A DNA stretch of 64,000 nt from Hyphococcus aureus (GCF_042643165.1 NZ_JBHRSH010000002.1:1302001-1366000), one strand, 5' to 3'; numbered from the stretch's first letter, positions 42,581 through 51,996 are shown. Numbers and translations: made by a program. Notes: generated by a model from the letters alone, not told the origin.

Positions 42581-44088
42581 CAGGGCGCGCCTCCCGCCGC
42601 CATCATCAAGGCTTCAGCGGCGCGAGTGGCGATGTCGCCGGTCAGGTCCGTGCGAACGCCGAAATAAATATTCGCCAGCACCAAAATCCACATGGGGATG
42701 AGCATGGAGAGCGGCGCCTCTTCTTTCGCCATGGCGTATTTGCCTTCCTCGGCCGGTTCGCGCAGCAGCATCACTTCGGCGACGCGGCCCACATAGGCAA
42801 GTGCGATCAGCGAGGACGCCACGATCAAAAAGCCTGCATACCAGTGACCGGCGGAGAAGGCGGCGTTCAGGAGATACCATTTGGAAATGAAGCCAACGGT
42901 CAGCGGCACGCCGATCAGCGATAGGCCGGAAATGATGAAGGCCCATGTCGTCACCGGCATGCGCTTGGACAATCCGGCGAAGGCGTGGATCGAATGGGAG
43001 CCGGCGCGCAACACGACGCAGGCGACCGCCATGAACAAGGCGCCTTTCATCAGCGCATGATTGAAGATGTGAACGAGACTCGCGGTCAGGCCCTCAACCG
43101 TTGCGAAGGAAAGCCCCAGCAGCATGTAGCCGATCTGCGCCACCGACGAATAAGCCAGCATCCGCTTCACGTCTTCCTGGAACAGCGCCACCAGAGAGGC
43201 GGCGAACATGCCGATCAGGCCGAGCGGCAGCAGCACATAGGTGAAGGCCGCGCCGATAAAGGCGAAGTCGAAATTAAAGACGGAGAAGAAAAAGCGGATG
43301 ATGACATAGACCGCCACTTTCGTGGCCGTCGCCGCGATAAACGCCGTCACCGCCGAAGGGGCGTAGGTGTATGCGTTCGGGAGCCACAGATGCATCGGGA
43401 ACATCGCAAGCTTCAGCCCCATACCCACAAGGATGAAGGCGAAACCCGCCTGCACCATGCGATTGTCCTGGCCGATCAACTGTTTCGACAGGTCAGCCAT
43501 GTTGAGCGTGCCGGTCGCCTGATACAAAAGCCCGAGACCGATGACAAAGAAGGTCGCGCCAATCGTGCCCATCACAAGATAGTTAAACGCGGCGGTGAGC
43601 GCGCGCCGGTCGCGCCGCGCGCCCATGGCGATCAGCGCGTAAGTCGAGAGCGATGAAATTTCGAGAAAGACAAAGACGTTGAAAGCGTCGCCGGTGATGG
43701 TGACGCCAAGAAGCCCGGTCATGCAGATCAGCATGGCGCCGTAAAACAGCGGCGTCTGGCGCTCATCCACCTCAAGCTGCACCGAGCGATAGGCGAACGG
43801 CATCACCAGCGCGGCGATCCCCGAGACCAGCAACAGAACCAGCGCATTCGCCAGGTCGATGCGATATTCAATGCCGATAGGCGGCGCCCAGTCACCGAGA
43901 TGATAGGAAATCGGCCCCGACAGATCGACTTCGCGGAACAGCGCGATGCAGGCGGCGAAGGTCAGCCATGTAAAGAGACACGCCCATAAATGCGGCGCCC
44001 GGCCCTTTGGCAGGAGCAGCGTCACCGGCGCCGCCATGATGGGCACAATGATCGGCAGAACGGGGAGTTGAGAGACGATGCTCATCAA
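42580..44088 (-). CDS. mrpD: Mrp-type antiporter subunit D
   Basis: A 502-residue membrane protein with about 14 helices. Conserved residues are in AFNVFVFLEISSLSTYALIAMG (Glu), VGMGLKLAMFPMHLWLPNAYTYAPS (Lys), AFIAATATKVAVYVIIRF (Lys) and NHALMKGALFMAVACV. This matches MrpD/MnhD, one of the two channel subunits that drive Na+/H+ exchange. It overlaps MrpC by four bases (44085-44088) and the MrpA-like gene by one. Part of a single long operon. Confidence 0.9.
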
Positions 44089-44918
44089 GCTGCGCCCTCC
44101 GCCGCCTGTTGCGCGCGGACGCCGGCCTGATGGCCGAACTCGGCGATATCGTCAGCGGCTTCAAGTTCGTCTTCTTCGATCGTGCCATAGGCCTCGCGAA
44201 TGCGCACCGCGAGGGCAAGCCCGACGGCTGTCGTGGCGACGCCGACGACGATGGCGGTGAGGATCAACACATGGGGCAGCGGGTTGGTGTAGACAATCGC
44301 CTCCACGGCGCCATGCGCGGCTGCAGCGGCGGAATGCGCGGCGTCCCCGGCGGCGCCGTGCAATCCATCCGGCGAAAACTCAATGCCGGGAGCCGGCGCC
44401 GGCGGCGTCTTGTCCGTGTGGGAAAGCGTGTTCGCAATCTTTTCGCCTGCGTCGGGCAGATCGTGCAGCGAAGCGCCCTCCTCCGGTGCCGGGGCGTGTT
44501 TCAGCGCTTCTTTCAGATCATTGCCGTGATCGAGCGCCGAGTTATCGATTTTCGAGTGCAGCGTTTCTTTAAGATCGTCGCCATGATCGAGAGCTGCGTT
44601 GTCGATTTTCGACGGCGCTCCTTCGGCGGTTGCGTGCGCTGCTTCCCCGCCATGTGCGGCAGCTTCGGCGCCGTGGCCTGCTTCCGGCTCATGATGGGCC
44701 GCCGCGTCCAGTTCGCCGCCCATATAGATCGGCGCGGTGCCGCCGAAAATTTTGCCGATGGAGATGTAATAGATGAAGACGGATGTCTGAAAGATGTTGA
44801 GGCCGACAATCTTTTTCACGAGATTGCCGCGTGCAAAGACGATGTACAAACCGATCATCATCAACAGGATGAAGATCCAGTAATTGTAGCGCGCCAATAT
44901 GAAGTCGAACCAGTCCAT
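44085..44918 (-). CDS. mrpC: Mrp-type antiporter subunit C with large insertion
   Basis: A 277-residue protein against about 110-125 usual for MrpC/NuoK. Two helices (about 12-29 and 36-58) and the third (about 213-236, LPHVLILTAIVVGVATTAVGLALAVR) follow the MrpC pattern. Between them lies an insertion of roughly residues 69-204. It is rich in His (about 14), Ala, Glu and Pro and includes a 19-residue tandem repeat, SKIDNAALDHGDDLKETLH (103-121) and SKIDNSALDHGNDLKEALK (122-140). By NuoK topology this loop faces the periplasm. The complex's small core subunit thus carries a new outer domain. The reading frame is intact. Confidence 0.85.
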   Translation of the reverse strand: MDWFDFILARYNYWIFILLMMIGLYIVFARGNLVKKIVGLNIFQTSVFIYYISIGKIFGGTAPIYMGGELDAAAHHEPEAGHGAEAAAHGGEAAHATAEGAPSKIDNAALDHGDDLKETLHSKIDNSALDHGNDLKEALKHAPAPEEGASLHDLPDAGEKIANTLSHTDKTPPAPAPGIEFSPDGLHGAAGDAAHSAAAAAHGAVEAIVYTNPLPHVLILTAIVVGVATTAVGLALAVRIREAYGTIEEDELEAADDIAEFGHQAGVRAQQAAEGAA

Positions 44919-44933
44919 AAATCGCCTTCGCGC

Positions 44934-45374
44934 CTACCAGTCTTCCTGATCGATGTCCGGCTCGCGGCCCGTGAAGTGATAGAAAATCGTCAGCATTGTC
45001 GATGCGACCGCCACGCCGACGCCCAGCTCGACAACAAGAATGCCGTAATGCTGGCCTGCATGGTGGGTGGAGTTCGGGACCAGCGCGTCATAGCTGAGAA
45101 GATTGGCGCCGAGCAGCATCGTGACGAGGCCAGTGCCTGAATACAGCAGGAAACCGATCACCATGGCCACGGTCAGCGCCTTTTGCGGCAAAGCCTTTTT
45201 CGTCTCATCCAGCCCGAAACAGAAGGCGTGAAGGATAAAGGCCACCGCGAAAATGACGCCCGCCTGAAAACCGCCGCCCGGCCCGTAATCGCCGTGGAAC
45301 TGAACATAAAGCGCGTAGAGAATGATCGGCGCGAACAACAGTTTCGACGTCACCTTGAGAATGAGATGATCCAT
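44934..45374 (-). CDS. mrpB: Mrp-type antiporter subunit B
   Basis: A 146-residue, four-helix protein with the MrpB motif GDYGPGGGFQAGVIFAVAFILHAFCFG (about 28-55) and YGILVVELGVGVAVASTMLTIFYHF. MrpB is a scaffold subunit of the antiporter. It lies 15 bp upstream of MrpC and overlaps DUF4040 by one base. The length is normal. Confidence 0.9.
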   Translation of the reverse strand: MDHLILKVTSKLLFAPIILYALYVQFHGDYGPGGGFQAGVIFAVAFILHAFCFGLDETKKALPQKALTVAMVIGFLLYSGTGLVTMLLGANLLSYDALVPNSTHHAGQHYGILVVELGVGVAVASTMLTIFYHFTGREPDIDQEDW

Positions 45375-45976
45375 CAGTCATCCCTCTTTTTCGTTTTTGC
45401 GTCGCTCACTTCACGGCCGCCGCGCACGGAGCCGAGCCCGAGGAGCAACATCACCGCCACGCCGGCGGTGAAAATCACCATGGTCTCGCCCATGGTGTCG
45501 AAGCCGCGATAGCTCGCCAGCACCGCCGTCACGATATTCGGCATGGGAATTTCCGACGCGGTGCGCTCCACATATTCCTGCCCCACATAGGAGTTCGCCG
45601 GCGCCTGCGCGTCGCCGAAGGCCGGCATGTCGATGGTGGCGTAAAAAAGCGCCGCGCCCATGGCGAGAACAACCGCAAGCGCCACTGGCGCGCGGCCCGG
45701 CGTTTTCGGTTTCTCGCGCCGCACGGTGAGCAGCATCCCGGCGAGCATCAGCACGGTGGAAATCCCGGCCCCCACCGCCGCCTCGGTAAAGGCGACATCG
45801 ACCGCGTCGAGCGAAACGAAAAACGCGGCGGACAGCAGCGAGTAAATCCCCGACAGCATTACCACCGCGAACAGGTGACGCGATTTCAACATCGAAACCG
45901 CCACGAGAATAAGCATGGTGAGGAGCGCCAGATCGATCAGCACAACCGGCGACATCAACGGGCTGAAATCACTCAT
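45374..45976 (-). CDS. DUF4040/MrpA-C-like subunit (MbhD/E type)
   Basis: A 200-residue, five- to six-helix protein. RHLFAVVMLSGIYSLLSAAFFVSLDAVDVAFTEAAVGAGI is the DUF4040 motif, found in the middle of MrpA or as a separate gene in split operons and in membrane hydrogenases. The C-terminus (GFDTMGETMVIFTAGVAVMLLLGLG) resembles the MbhE-like end of MrpA. It supplies the part of MrpA that the large subunit at 41060 lacks. Confidence 0.85.
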   Translation of the reverse strand: MSDFSPLMSPVVLIDLALLTMLILVAVSMLKSRHLFAVVMLSGIYSLLSAAFFVSLDAVDVAFTEAAVGAGISTVLMLAGMLLTVRREKPKTPGRAPVALAVVLAMGAALFYATIDMPAFGDAQAPANSYVGQEYVERTASEIPMPNIVTAVLASYRGFDTMGETMVIFTAGVAVMLLLGLGSVRGGREVSDAKTKKRDD

Positions 45977-46338
45977 TCCGCACTCTCCCGGTATTTCAAC
46001 TCCGGGCCCTCAAGCGGTTTCAGGCCCACCATCCAGGCGGAATGGGCGATGGCGTGAGTCGCGACAGGCGAGGTGAAAAACAAAAACGCGCCCACAAAGA
46101 AAAGCTTCACCGCGACGATCCAGCTCGGCGACTGCAACAGCATGCCGATGAGGATCATCTCTGCGCCGCCCGTATCGGTGACGCCCGCCGCATGAAGGCG
46201 CGTGTAAAAATCGGGAAAGCGGACAAGGCCCAGCGATCCGGCGATGACGGCGAGCCCGCCAAAGATGAAACAGCCCCAGCTCAAAATAACGCGGGCGAGT
46301 TCAAGATCGGACCAGACCTGCGCAATCATCCCGCTCAT
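45973..46338 (-). CDS. mrpG: Mrp-type antiporter subunit G
   Basis: A 121-residue, three-helix protein with the MrpG pattern: GSLGLVRFPDFYTRLHAAGVTDTGGAEMILIGMLLQ and FLFFTSPVATHAIAHSAW. It overlaps the genes on both sides by four bases (ATGA or equivalent). MrpG stabilises the complex. Confidence 0.9.
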   Translation of the reverse strand: MSGMIAQVWSDLELARVILSWGCFIFGGLAVIAGSLGLVRFPDFYTRLHAAGVTDTGGAEMILIGMLLQSPSWIVAVKLFFVGAFLFFTSPVATHAIAHSAWMVGLKPLEGPELKYRESAE

Positions 46339-46604
46339 GCCGCCTCCTCCTGCGACCGGCGATAGGAGAAGAATCTCAGGATCGCGATGGTCGAGGCGAA
46401 GTTGATCAGCGCATAGAGAAGCGCAATATCAAGGAAATGCGGGCGCCCTGTAATAAAGCCCATCAGGCCGATCAAAAGCACCGTCTTGGTGCCGAAAGAG
46501 TTGCCCGCGAGGATGCGGTCATAAAGCGACGGCCCGGCGAAGGCGCGCACCAGGGTCAGCCCCATGGCGACGAAAATAGCGGCGGTGACGGCGGCGAACA
46601 TCAT
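46335..46604 (-). CDS. mrpF: Mrp-type antiporter subunit F
   Basis: An 89-residue, three-helix protein. VRAFAGPSLYDRILAGNSFGTKTVLLIGLMGFITGRPHFLDIALLYALINF is the MrpF signature. The operon order E-F-G-DUF4040-B-C-D follows. It overlaps MrpE by four bases. Confidence 0.9.
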   Translation of the reverse strand: MMFAAVTAAIFVAMGLTLVRAFAGPSLYDRILAGNSFGTKTVLLIGLMGFITGRPHFLDIALLYALINFASTIAILRFFSYRRSQEEAA

Positions 46605-47083
46605 TGCGCACGCCTTTCCGCTTTCGCCACGCGCTCACCCATATCGGTGATAGCGGGAACGTCGCAAAGTTCTTCGGTCAGTCCGTGAACGAGAATTTCG
46701 TTCTCGCGCAGGTCGATCGAGACAGTGCCCGGCGTCAGGGTGATGGAATTGGCGAAGGTCGCCTTGCCGACGCTGCTTTTCGGCGGATTAGGCACCGTGA
46801 AAAATTTCGGCGAGAGTTTCGGCTCAACGCTGAGCGCCTGACGCATGACGATGAGATTCGCCTTTCCGATCTCGCCGCCGAGCCAGATCCAGTAGCCAAG
46901 GATTCGCGGCATCAACCCCATGGGCACGCTGTCGTCGTCGAGAACGCCGGCCCGCTTCGCCAGCCACGCCGAGAACAGTACTGACACCACCCCGAAAAAG
47001 AGCAGCAACGGCACGTCGAAATAGCCCGATAGCAAAAGCCAGAGACCGGCCAGCGCCAGAACGAGGATGATAAATCGCCCCAT
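46601..47083 (-). CDS. mrpE: Mrp-type antiporter subunit E
   Basis: A 160-residue protein, first of the operon. Start at 47083 behind AGAGGG; the longer ORF from 47161 is rejected because MrpE starts at this Met (MGRFIILVLAL). Two to three N-terminal helices are followed by the cytoplasmic domain: GEIGKANLIVMRQAL, GKATFANSITLTPGTVSIDL and EILVHGL. The 193 bp before it (47084-47276) is the likely promoter region of the 11-gene operon. Confidence 0.9.
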   Translation of the reverse strand: MGRFIILVLALAGLWLLLSGYFDVPLLLFFGVVSVLFSAWLAKRAGVLDDDSVPMGLMPRILGYWIWLGGEIGKANLIVMRQALSVEPKLSPKFFTVPNPPKSSVGKATFANSITLTPGTVSIDLRENEILVHGLTEELCDVPAITDMGERVAKAERRAQ

Positions 47084-47276
47084 CAGCCCTCTTTGAGGAA
47101 CCTCTTCAAAACCCTGCGCATGCATAAACCAGCGCTTGATACAAAGGAAAGCCCGCGACAAAGGAATCCAACAGCCCCGGGCGGCGAAGCCGAAAATGTC
47201 GCAGATTTGGCGGAGAAATCAACGGCTTGACTGGGGAAAACCGGCGATTCAAGCACGCCGGGACCGAAGCCAGACC

Positions 47277-49652
47277 CTACCCGCACTCGGTCATTTGCTC
47301 TTCAAGCAGCTTCAACCCGGTCTCACGGTCATAGTCGGACAGGGTGAACTCGGCGTCGAGGCGCAAATACCCCGCACGGGCGTCGCGATAGAGCGCACAG
47401 GCCCGCTCCACATTCTCCGCGATCTCATAAATTTCACCGAGCAGGAAGGTCGCCGTCGTCACCTCACGGATGCGCGCCGGGTTATCGGGCTCGCCCGCCA
47501 GGAGGCGTTTTTCCACGGCGAGATTGCCTTCGCCGATTTCAATCGCCTCATCGTAACGGCCGAGATAGGCGAGCGTCGTCGCCTTTTGCTCGATGACCGA
47601 TGTGCGCATACGCATGATGCCGAGATCGTCAGGGTCCTGCGCCAGAAATTTATCGGCAAGCGCTTCAGCCTGTTCGAGATCAGTAAGCGCCGCCGCATCA
47701 TCGTCAATGCTGTAATCGATGAGCGACCGTTTGAAATAGGCGCCGATGAGATTGCGGCGCGCCGTCATGTCATCGGGGTCGGCGGCGTCAAGCTCACGGT
47801 AAAGCGCAATCGCACGGTCCATATATTTGAAGGCGCCGGCATAGTCGCCGCCTTCCTCCATATCGTAATGACGCATCATGGTTTCCGCGAGCGCGACATT
47901 CGTCGAGGCTGCAAGGGATTTGGCCGACGCATCGTCCGGATACGTCTCATAAAATTTTTCGGCGGCCTCCTGCGCGCGGGCGATGATCTCAATCCCGTCA
48001 GCGCCCTCGCCCATCCAGACGAGCGGCTTGCCCGACTGCGACAGCGCTTCTATGCGCGCGCGTTCATCCTGCGGGGTTCCCTTGCCTGACGCGATGACGC
48101 CCGCATAAAGCGCCTCCGCGCGGGCCGCATAGTCGCGCGCCGCCTCATTGTCGTCGATGGCGATGAACTGATAGACCGCCATGGAAAAAGAGCTTTCCGC
48201 CAGCGCGCGGGCGATGTCAGCATCTTCCGGCGCGGCTTGGTGCATGGCTTCAAGCGACGCAATCGCTGTCGCCAGATGCTCGCCCGCTTCCTCGCGCCGT
48301 CCGAGATTGGCGCCGATCGGATTGCCGGTGACGTCGCCAAGACGCTTGTAGCCAAGCGCCGTTTCCAGCCGCAATTCCTTCGATGCGCGCTTGTTGTCCT
48401 GCAAGGCGTCAAGATAAAGCCGCGATTTATCGGCGATGTCAGAGAGCGCCCTGGTCGTGCCGGGAATCGCCTCCAGCTGATCGTAGAGATCGAACAACAT
48501 GAAATTCGCCAGCTCGCGCACTTCCTGAAAACGCGCATCGGCTTCGCGGCGTTCAGTTTCAGCGCGGGCGTAAAGCGCCGAAGTGACAAAAAGGCCCGCG
48601 ATAACGCCGATAAGCGCAAGCGCCGATGCGCCAACCGCGAAGCGACGCCTACGGATGAATTTTCCGGCCACATAAAGACCGCGCGTCCCGCGCGCCTCAA
48701 CGGCGCGCCCGGCGGCGTAGCGGTCGAGATCGGCGATCAGCGCAGACGCCGACTGATAGCGGTCTTCGCTCGCCTCCGCCGAGGCTTTGGCGGCAATCGC
48801 GGCAAGATCATCATCATTAATCGGCGGCGCGGCTTCCAGCATGTTTTTGAAGATCAGCCCAAGGGAGTAAATATCGCTGAGGGTTGTCGCCGGTTCGCCC
48901 CGCAGCCGCTCCGGGGCAGCGAAGCCCTTTGTCATGGTCATTTGCGGACCGACCGCGCTCTCCCCAAAGGAACGCGAGATCCCGAAATCGATCAGCTTCA
49001 CCCGCGCATCGTCAGTCAACAGAATATTTTGCGGCGACAGGTCGCGATGAACAATCAGCTGTTGGTGGGCGTACTCCACCGCTGCGCAGATATCGCGGAA
49101 TATCCGCAGCCGTTCAGCCTTAGTCTGCATGGTCTCTACAGCATCGCCGAGCGGCGCGCCGTCCACATATTCCATGATGAAGTAGGGCTCGCCACGCTCG
49201 GTTTCGCCACCGTCAAAAAGCTGGGCGATATTGGGATGCTGAAGCGCGGCCAATGTCTGGCGCTCATACCGTAGGCGCTCGGCGAGTTTTTCCGAGCGCG
49301 CAATCCCGCGCACGACCTTGATAGCGACGCGATGATCGAAATCGCCCGCATCGCGCTCGCCAAGCCAGACCGCGCCCATGCCGCCGCGCCCGAGCAGGCG
49401 AATGATGCGATATTGCCCCACCCTCTCGGGCGGCGCGTCCTCCGCCTCGGCGAACCAGTCGAGCGCGCCGCCAGTGACGAGCGAACCATCAGCGTCGTCC
49501 GCCCATAACAGCGACATGACGCGCTTGCGCAAGGCGGGATCGGCCGCCGTCTGGTCCATGATCCATTGCTCACGCACATCGGAAGGCTGGTCGAGCGCGT
49601 CTTCAAAAAGGTTTAGCGCCGCCGCTTCGAGCCGGTCGTCAGAGCTCGTCAT
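47277..49652 (-). CDS. Ser/Thr protein kinase with membrane helix and TPR tail
   Basis: A 791-residue protein. The Hanks-type kinase occupies about 75-335: LLGRGGMGAVWLGE, HRVAIKVVRG (Lys), HRDLSPQNILL and KLIDFGIS. The catalytic loop has Ser where eukaryote-like kinases have Lys (HRDLKP), as in some bacterial kinases. A membrane helix (about 355-378) separates the kinase from a long TPR-like C-terminus (about 400-780), probably periplasmic. It overlaps the ECF sigma gene by 14 bases; the pair is co-translated, and the kinase is likely to act on the sigma factor or its pathway. Confidence 0.88.
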   Translation of the reverse strand: MTSSDDRLEAAALNLFEDALDQPSDVREQWIMDQTAADPALRKRVMSLLWADDADGSLVTGGALDWFAEAEDAPPERVGQYRIIRLLGRGGMGAVWLGERDAGDFDHRVAIKVVRGIARSEKLAERLRYERQTLAALQHPNIAQLFDGGETERGEPYFIMEYVDGAPLGDAVETMQTKAERLRIFRDICAAVEYAHQQLIVHRDLSPQNILLTDDARVKLIDFGISRSFGESAVGPQMTMTKGFAAPERLRGEPATTLSDIYSLGLIFKNMLEAAPPINDDDLAAIAAKASAEASEDRYQSASALIADLDRYAAGRAVEARGTRGLYVAGKFIRRRRFAVGASALALIGVIAGLFVTSALYARAETERREADARFQEVRELANFMLFDLYDQLEAIPGTTRALSDIADKSRLYLDALQDNKRASKELRLETALGYKRLGDVTGNPIGANLGRREEAGEHLATAIASLEAMHQAAPEDADIARALAESSFSMAVYQFIAIDDNEAARDYAARAEALYAGVIASGKGTPQDERARIEALSQSGKPLVWMGEGADGIEIIARAQEAAEKFYETYPDDASAKSLAASTNVALAETMMRHYDMEEGGDYAGAFKYMDRAIALYRELDAADPDDMTARRNLIGAYFKRSLIDYSIDDDAAALTDLEQAEALADKFLAQDPDDLGIMRMRTSVIEQKATTLAYLGRYDEAIEIGEGNLAVEKRLLAGEPDNPARIREVTTATFLLGEIYEIAENVERACALYRDARAGYLRLDAEFTLSDYDRETGLKLLEEQMTECG

Positions 49653-50205
49653 TCTCCATCGCCTCCTTCAGCCAGGCGCAGGCCGCGCGCCAGGAGCGCT
49701 TGACCGTCGATTCCGATTTGCCGAGCGCCAGCGCAATATCCTCTGTCGTCATGCCGCCATAATAACGCAGGACCACAACTTCCGCCCGGTCCGGATCAAT
49801 AGCCTTCAGCCGCATCAGCGCCGTCTCCAGCGCCACAAGCTCCATCGGGTTGTCCTGCGGTGCGCCATGATCGGTGTTGAGCGTGACAGTGATCTTGCGG
49901 CGTTTCTCCGCCGCGCGCCGGCGCGCGGCGTCGATCAGCACATTGCGCATGATCCGCGATGACAGCGCGAAAAAATGCGCCCGCTCGGCCGGCGGCGCCT
50001 CGGCCGATTGCAGCAGCCGCACCGCAGCCTCGTTCACAAGGTCATTGGTCGCCATGGAGATCGCCCGCCCTTCGCGCCGCAGCAAATGCGAGGCGATGGC
50101 GGATAGCTCTCCATACACGGCCTCATCAAGACGCGCGCGAGCGGCCTCGTCGCCATTTCGGCTCGCCGCCAGCAAGGACACAAACTCTTCGGTCTCTTTG
50201 ACCAC
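49639..50205 (-). CDS. ECF-type sigma factor (kinase-linked, ECF43-like)
   Basis: A 188-residue sigma factor with region 2 (ARARLDEAVYGELSAIASHLLRRE, FFALSSRIMRNVLIDAARRRAAEKRR) and region 4 (DPDRAEVVVLRYYGGMTTEDIALALGKSESTVKRSWRAACAWLK). It belongs to the Sigma70_ECF group found beside Ser/Thr kinases, so control by the kinase instead of an anti-sigma factor is expected. The start is GTG 50205, with GCAGG immediately before it. No anti-sigma gene is present. An inverted repeat lies about 60 bp upstream. Confidence 0.88.
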   Translation of the reverse strand: MVKETEEFVSLLAASRNGDEAARARLDEAVYGELSAIASHLLRREGRAISMATNDLVNEAAVRLLQSAEAPPAERAHFFALSSRIMRNVLIDAARRRAAEKRRKITVTLNTDHGAPQDNPMELVALETALMRLKAIDPDRAEVVVLRYYGGMTTEDIALALGKSESTVKRSWRAACAWLKEAMENDEL

Positions 50206-50712
50206 CCTGCGGGAGCCCCCTTAAAACCCTAGCTTTTTGATCTTAAACACAAAATCGTCCGGGAATGATCCCCCTAAAGGATCATTTGGAGCGGAAAAAA
50301 CTTTTTTTCGGCCAGCCGTGACCCGTTTTCCGGACCATTTACGCTTTTCTTAAGTAGGGGGAGATGTGCGGTTCCAGGCCCGGATTGGGGTTGTTTCGTG
50401 GAGAGCGCATATCCCGCGGTCGGGCGGCGGCTTTCTTCGGGGGGCGCCGCCGCCCCCGCGGGCGCCCTTTGAAACACATTGGGCGCAGCACCAGCGTAGC
50501 GTAAGGGGCCTATGATTTTTCCAGCAGCATAAAAAAGATTTTGGCGGCCTTAGTAGTCCCAAGGCCGCCACATGTCCCGCGAGTTTGGGAGAGACTGTGT
50601 GGGACAGAGCGCGTCTGACGATAAACCGTCGGGCGCGCTCGTCGTTTGGGGTCCGGATAATTGCGGCGCCGGGAGTTGGAAAACGGACATTTGCGACGAG
50701 ACTGAGGGCCGC
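50206..50712. other. 507 bp intergenic region with inverted repeats
   Basis: No gene is seen. AATGATCC-ccctaaa-GGATCATT (50264-50286) is a clean inverted repeat about 60-80 bp before the sigma factor start and may be a promoter operator. A second, imperfect A/T palindrome follows (50290-50313). From about 50360 to 50500 there is a G/C-rich tract (e.g. around 50430-50470) that could fold strongly; I found no match to tmRNA, RNase P RNA or SRP RNA by eye. The last part holds a terminator (50541-50569). Confidence 0.5.
50541..50569 (-). terminator. terminator of the lipoprotein gene at 50713
   Basis: GGCGGCCTT (50543-50551) pairs with AAGGCCGCC (50561-50569), with a nine-base loop. On the minus strand it is followed by AAAATCTTTTTT. 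It lies about 145 bp after the stop of the lipoprotein gene. Confidence 0.6.
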
Positions 50713-51882
50713 TTATCGCCGCGTCAGATGATATTCAGCCTTAAGCGACCATGACTCCGCATCGCCGGACCGGTTTTCTTCGCGTAGGACCAACTCCTGC
50801 TCACCAATCCTTTCAAACATCAAACGCCTATGCGCCGATGCGGCCTCAAACGACTCCTCCCTCAGATAAGGAGCGAACTCATCAACGATGGCGAGTTTGT
50901 CGGCTTCCGCGAACACAGCGCCATCACCGGCGACATCAGAAACGAAATAGGAATGTGTCGTTCCCGGTTGATCATCGAGGCGAAAGATCACCCATTTTTC
51001 GAACCGATCATAATATCCGACCGCCAGAATTTCACGGCGATTTTGCGTTTCCAGCGCCGCAAGGACGCCGCAACCGTCAAGAACAAGCCCGGCGGAAAAG
51101 CGCACGGGCGTCTCAACTCCGTCCGCGTCCCGGCGCACGCCCCGCCAATCACCGGCAAGGCCGTCCATCGCGCCATGCGGTTCTTCCGTACACAGCGTTT
51201 TTTTATGAACGCCGGGGAAATCCGTTCCCGCATCGCCGAACGTATTGAGATCGCGGAGCCGCAGAAAATCCACCACATTCCACGTCAACCAGGTCGCTCC
51301 CCCGTCGCGCGTATTCGACCCGTCCCATCGGAAACTGACGCCTGGCCTTATATCGGTAAAATTGTAGCGCCGATGGGCGACGCTCAACGAACCGTCAGGC
51401 TGTGGACGTTCGGCGAGCGAATACATGGTCAAGCGGCCGAGATGCTCTTCCCCGATTAACTGGTCCGTAAAGGCGCCGCCCTGATTTTGCCCATTCGGCC
51501 AGTTCTGCGCCATCACCCAGCGTTCGCGCGCGGAATCGTAATAGCGGATGGAAAACCCGCGCTGGCTCGGCGCCTCCGGATTGTCGCGCGCCCATGCAAG
51601 CTCGATCAGCGCCTTGCCGCCAAGCACGGGAAAGACCCGCTGGCGGGTCCAGCTCCCTTCTTTCTCGTGATAAAACTCGCCTTCGGGCTGGCTTCGCCAG
51701 TTCGCCTCCCATTCGCCGATCCAGAAATCAAAAGCGCGATATTCCGGCGCCTCATAGGCGTCATCAACGCCGGAACCCAGCGCCGACGCCCAACTGTCCT
51801 CATCCGCCGATTGCGGGCTCTGCGCAGGTTTACAGGCGACAGCCAATACCAACATGAGAACAATCGCATAAGCCTGTTTCAT
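50713..51882 (-). CDS. lipoprotein with DFWIGEWE-type domain (DUF1579-like)
   Basis: A 389-residue protein with start ATG 51882 after AGGAGCGCGAG; the upstream extension to 52002 is not supported. Lipobox LAVAC near residue 17. Two similar beta-rich halves are seen: the first with FDFWIGEWEANW and KALIELAWARDNP, the second with MDGLAGDWRGV and ILAVGYYDRFEKWVIFRLDD. The DFWIGEWE pattern is common to DUF1579-like proteins of unknown function. It is divergent from an AraC regulator over 114 bp, so regulation by it is likely. Confidence 0.75.
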   Translation of the reverse strand: MKQAYAIVLMLVLAVACKPAQSPQSADEDSWASALGSGVDDAYEAPEYRAFDFWIGEWEANWRSQPEGEFYHEKEGSWTRQRVFPVLGGKALIELAWARDNPEAPSQRGFSIRYYDSARERWVMAQNWPNGQNQGGAFTDQLIGEEHLGRLTMYSLAERPQPDGSLSVAHRRYNFTDIRPGVSFRWDGSNTRDGGATWLTWNVVDFLRLRDLNTFGDAGTDFPGVHKKTLCTEEPHGAMDGLAGDWRGVRRDADGVETPVRFSAGLVLDGCGVLAALETQNRREILAVGYYDRFEKWVIFRLDDQPGTTHSYFVSDVAGDGAVFAEADKLAIVDEFAPYLREESFEAASAHRRLMFERIGEQELVLREENRSGDAESWSLKAEYHLTRR

Positions 51883-51996
51883 GAATCTCGCGCTCCTGCT
51901 GCAATACTGTGTGCCGCCAACAATAGGCTGGCGCGCCGCCGGACGAAGCCGTAAACTCCGGCGAAACGTCAAATACGCAAGAACGGCAACCTCTTG

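Noticed and set aside
50314..50540. Possible 6S RNA or tmRNA in the sigma-factor intergenic region
   Set aside because: No tmRNA tag, tRNA-like end or recognisable 6S bubble could be found by eye, so it is left as an unclassified structured region.
50572..50754. 60-codon plus-strand ORF
   Set aside because: It overlaps the end of the opposite lipoprotein gene, lacks a Shine-Dalgarno and starts within the terminator's flank.
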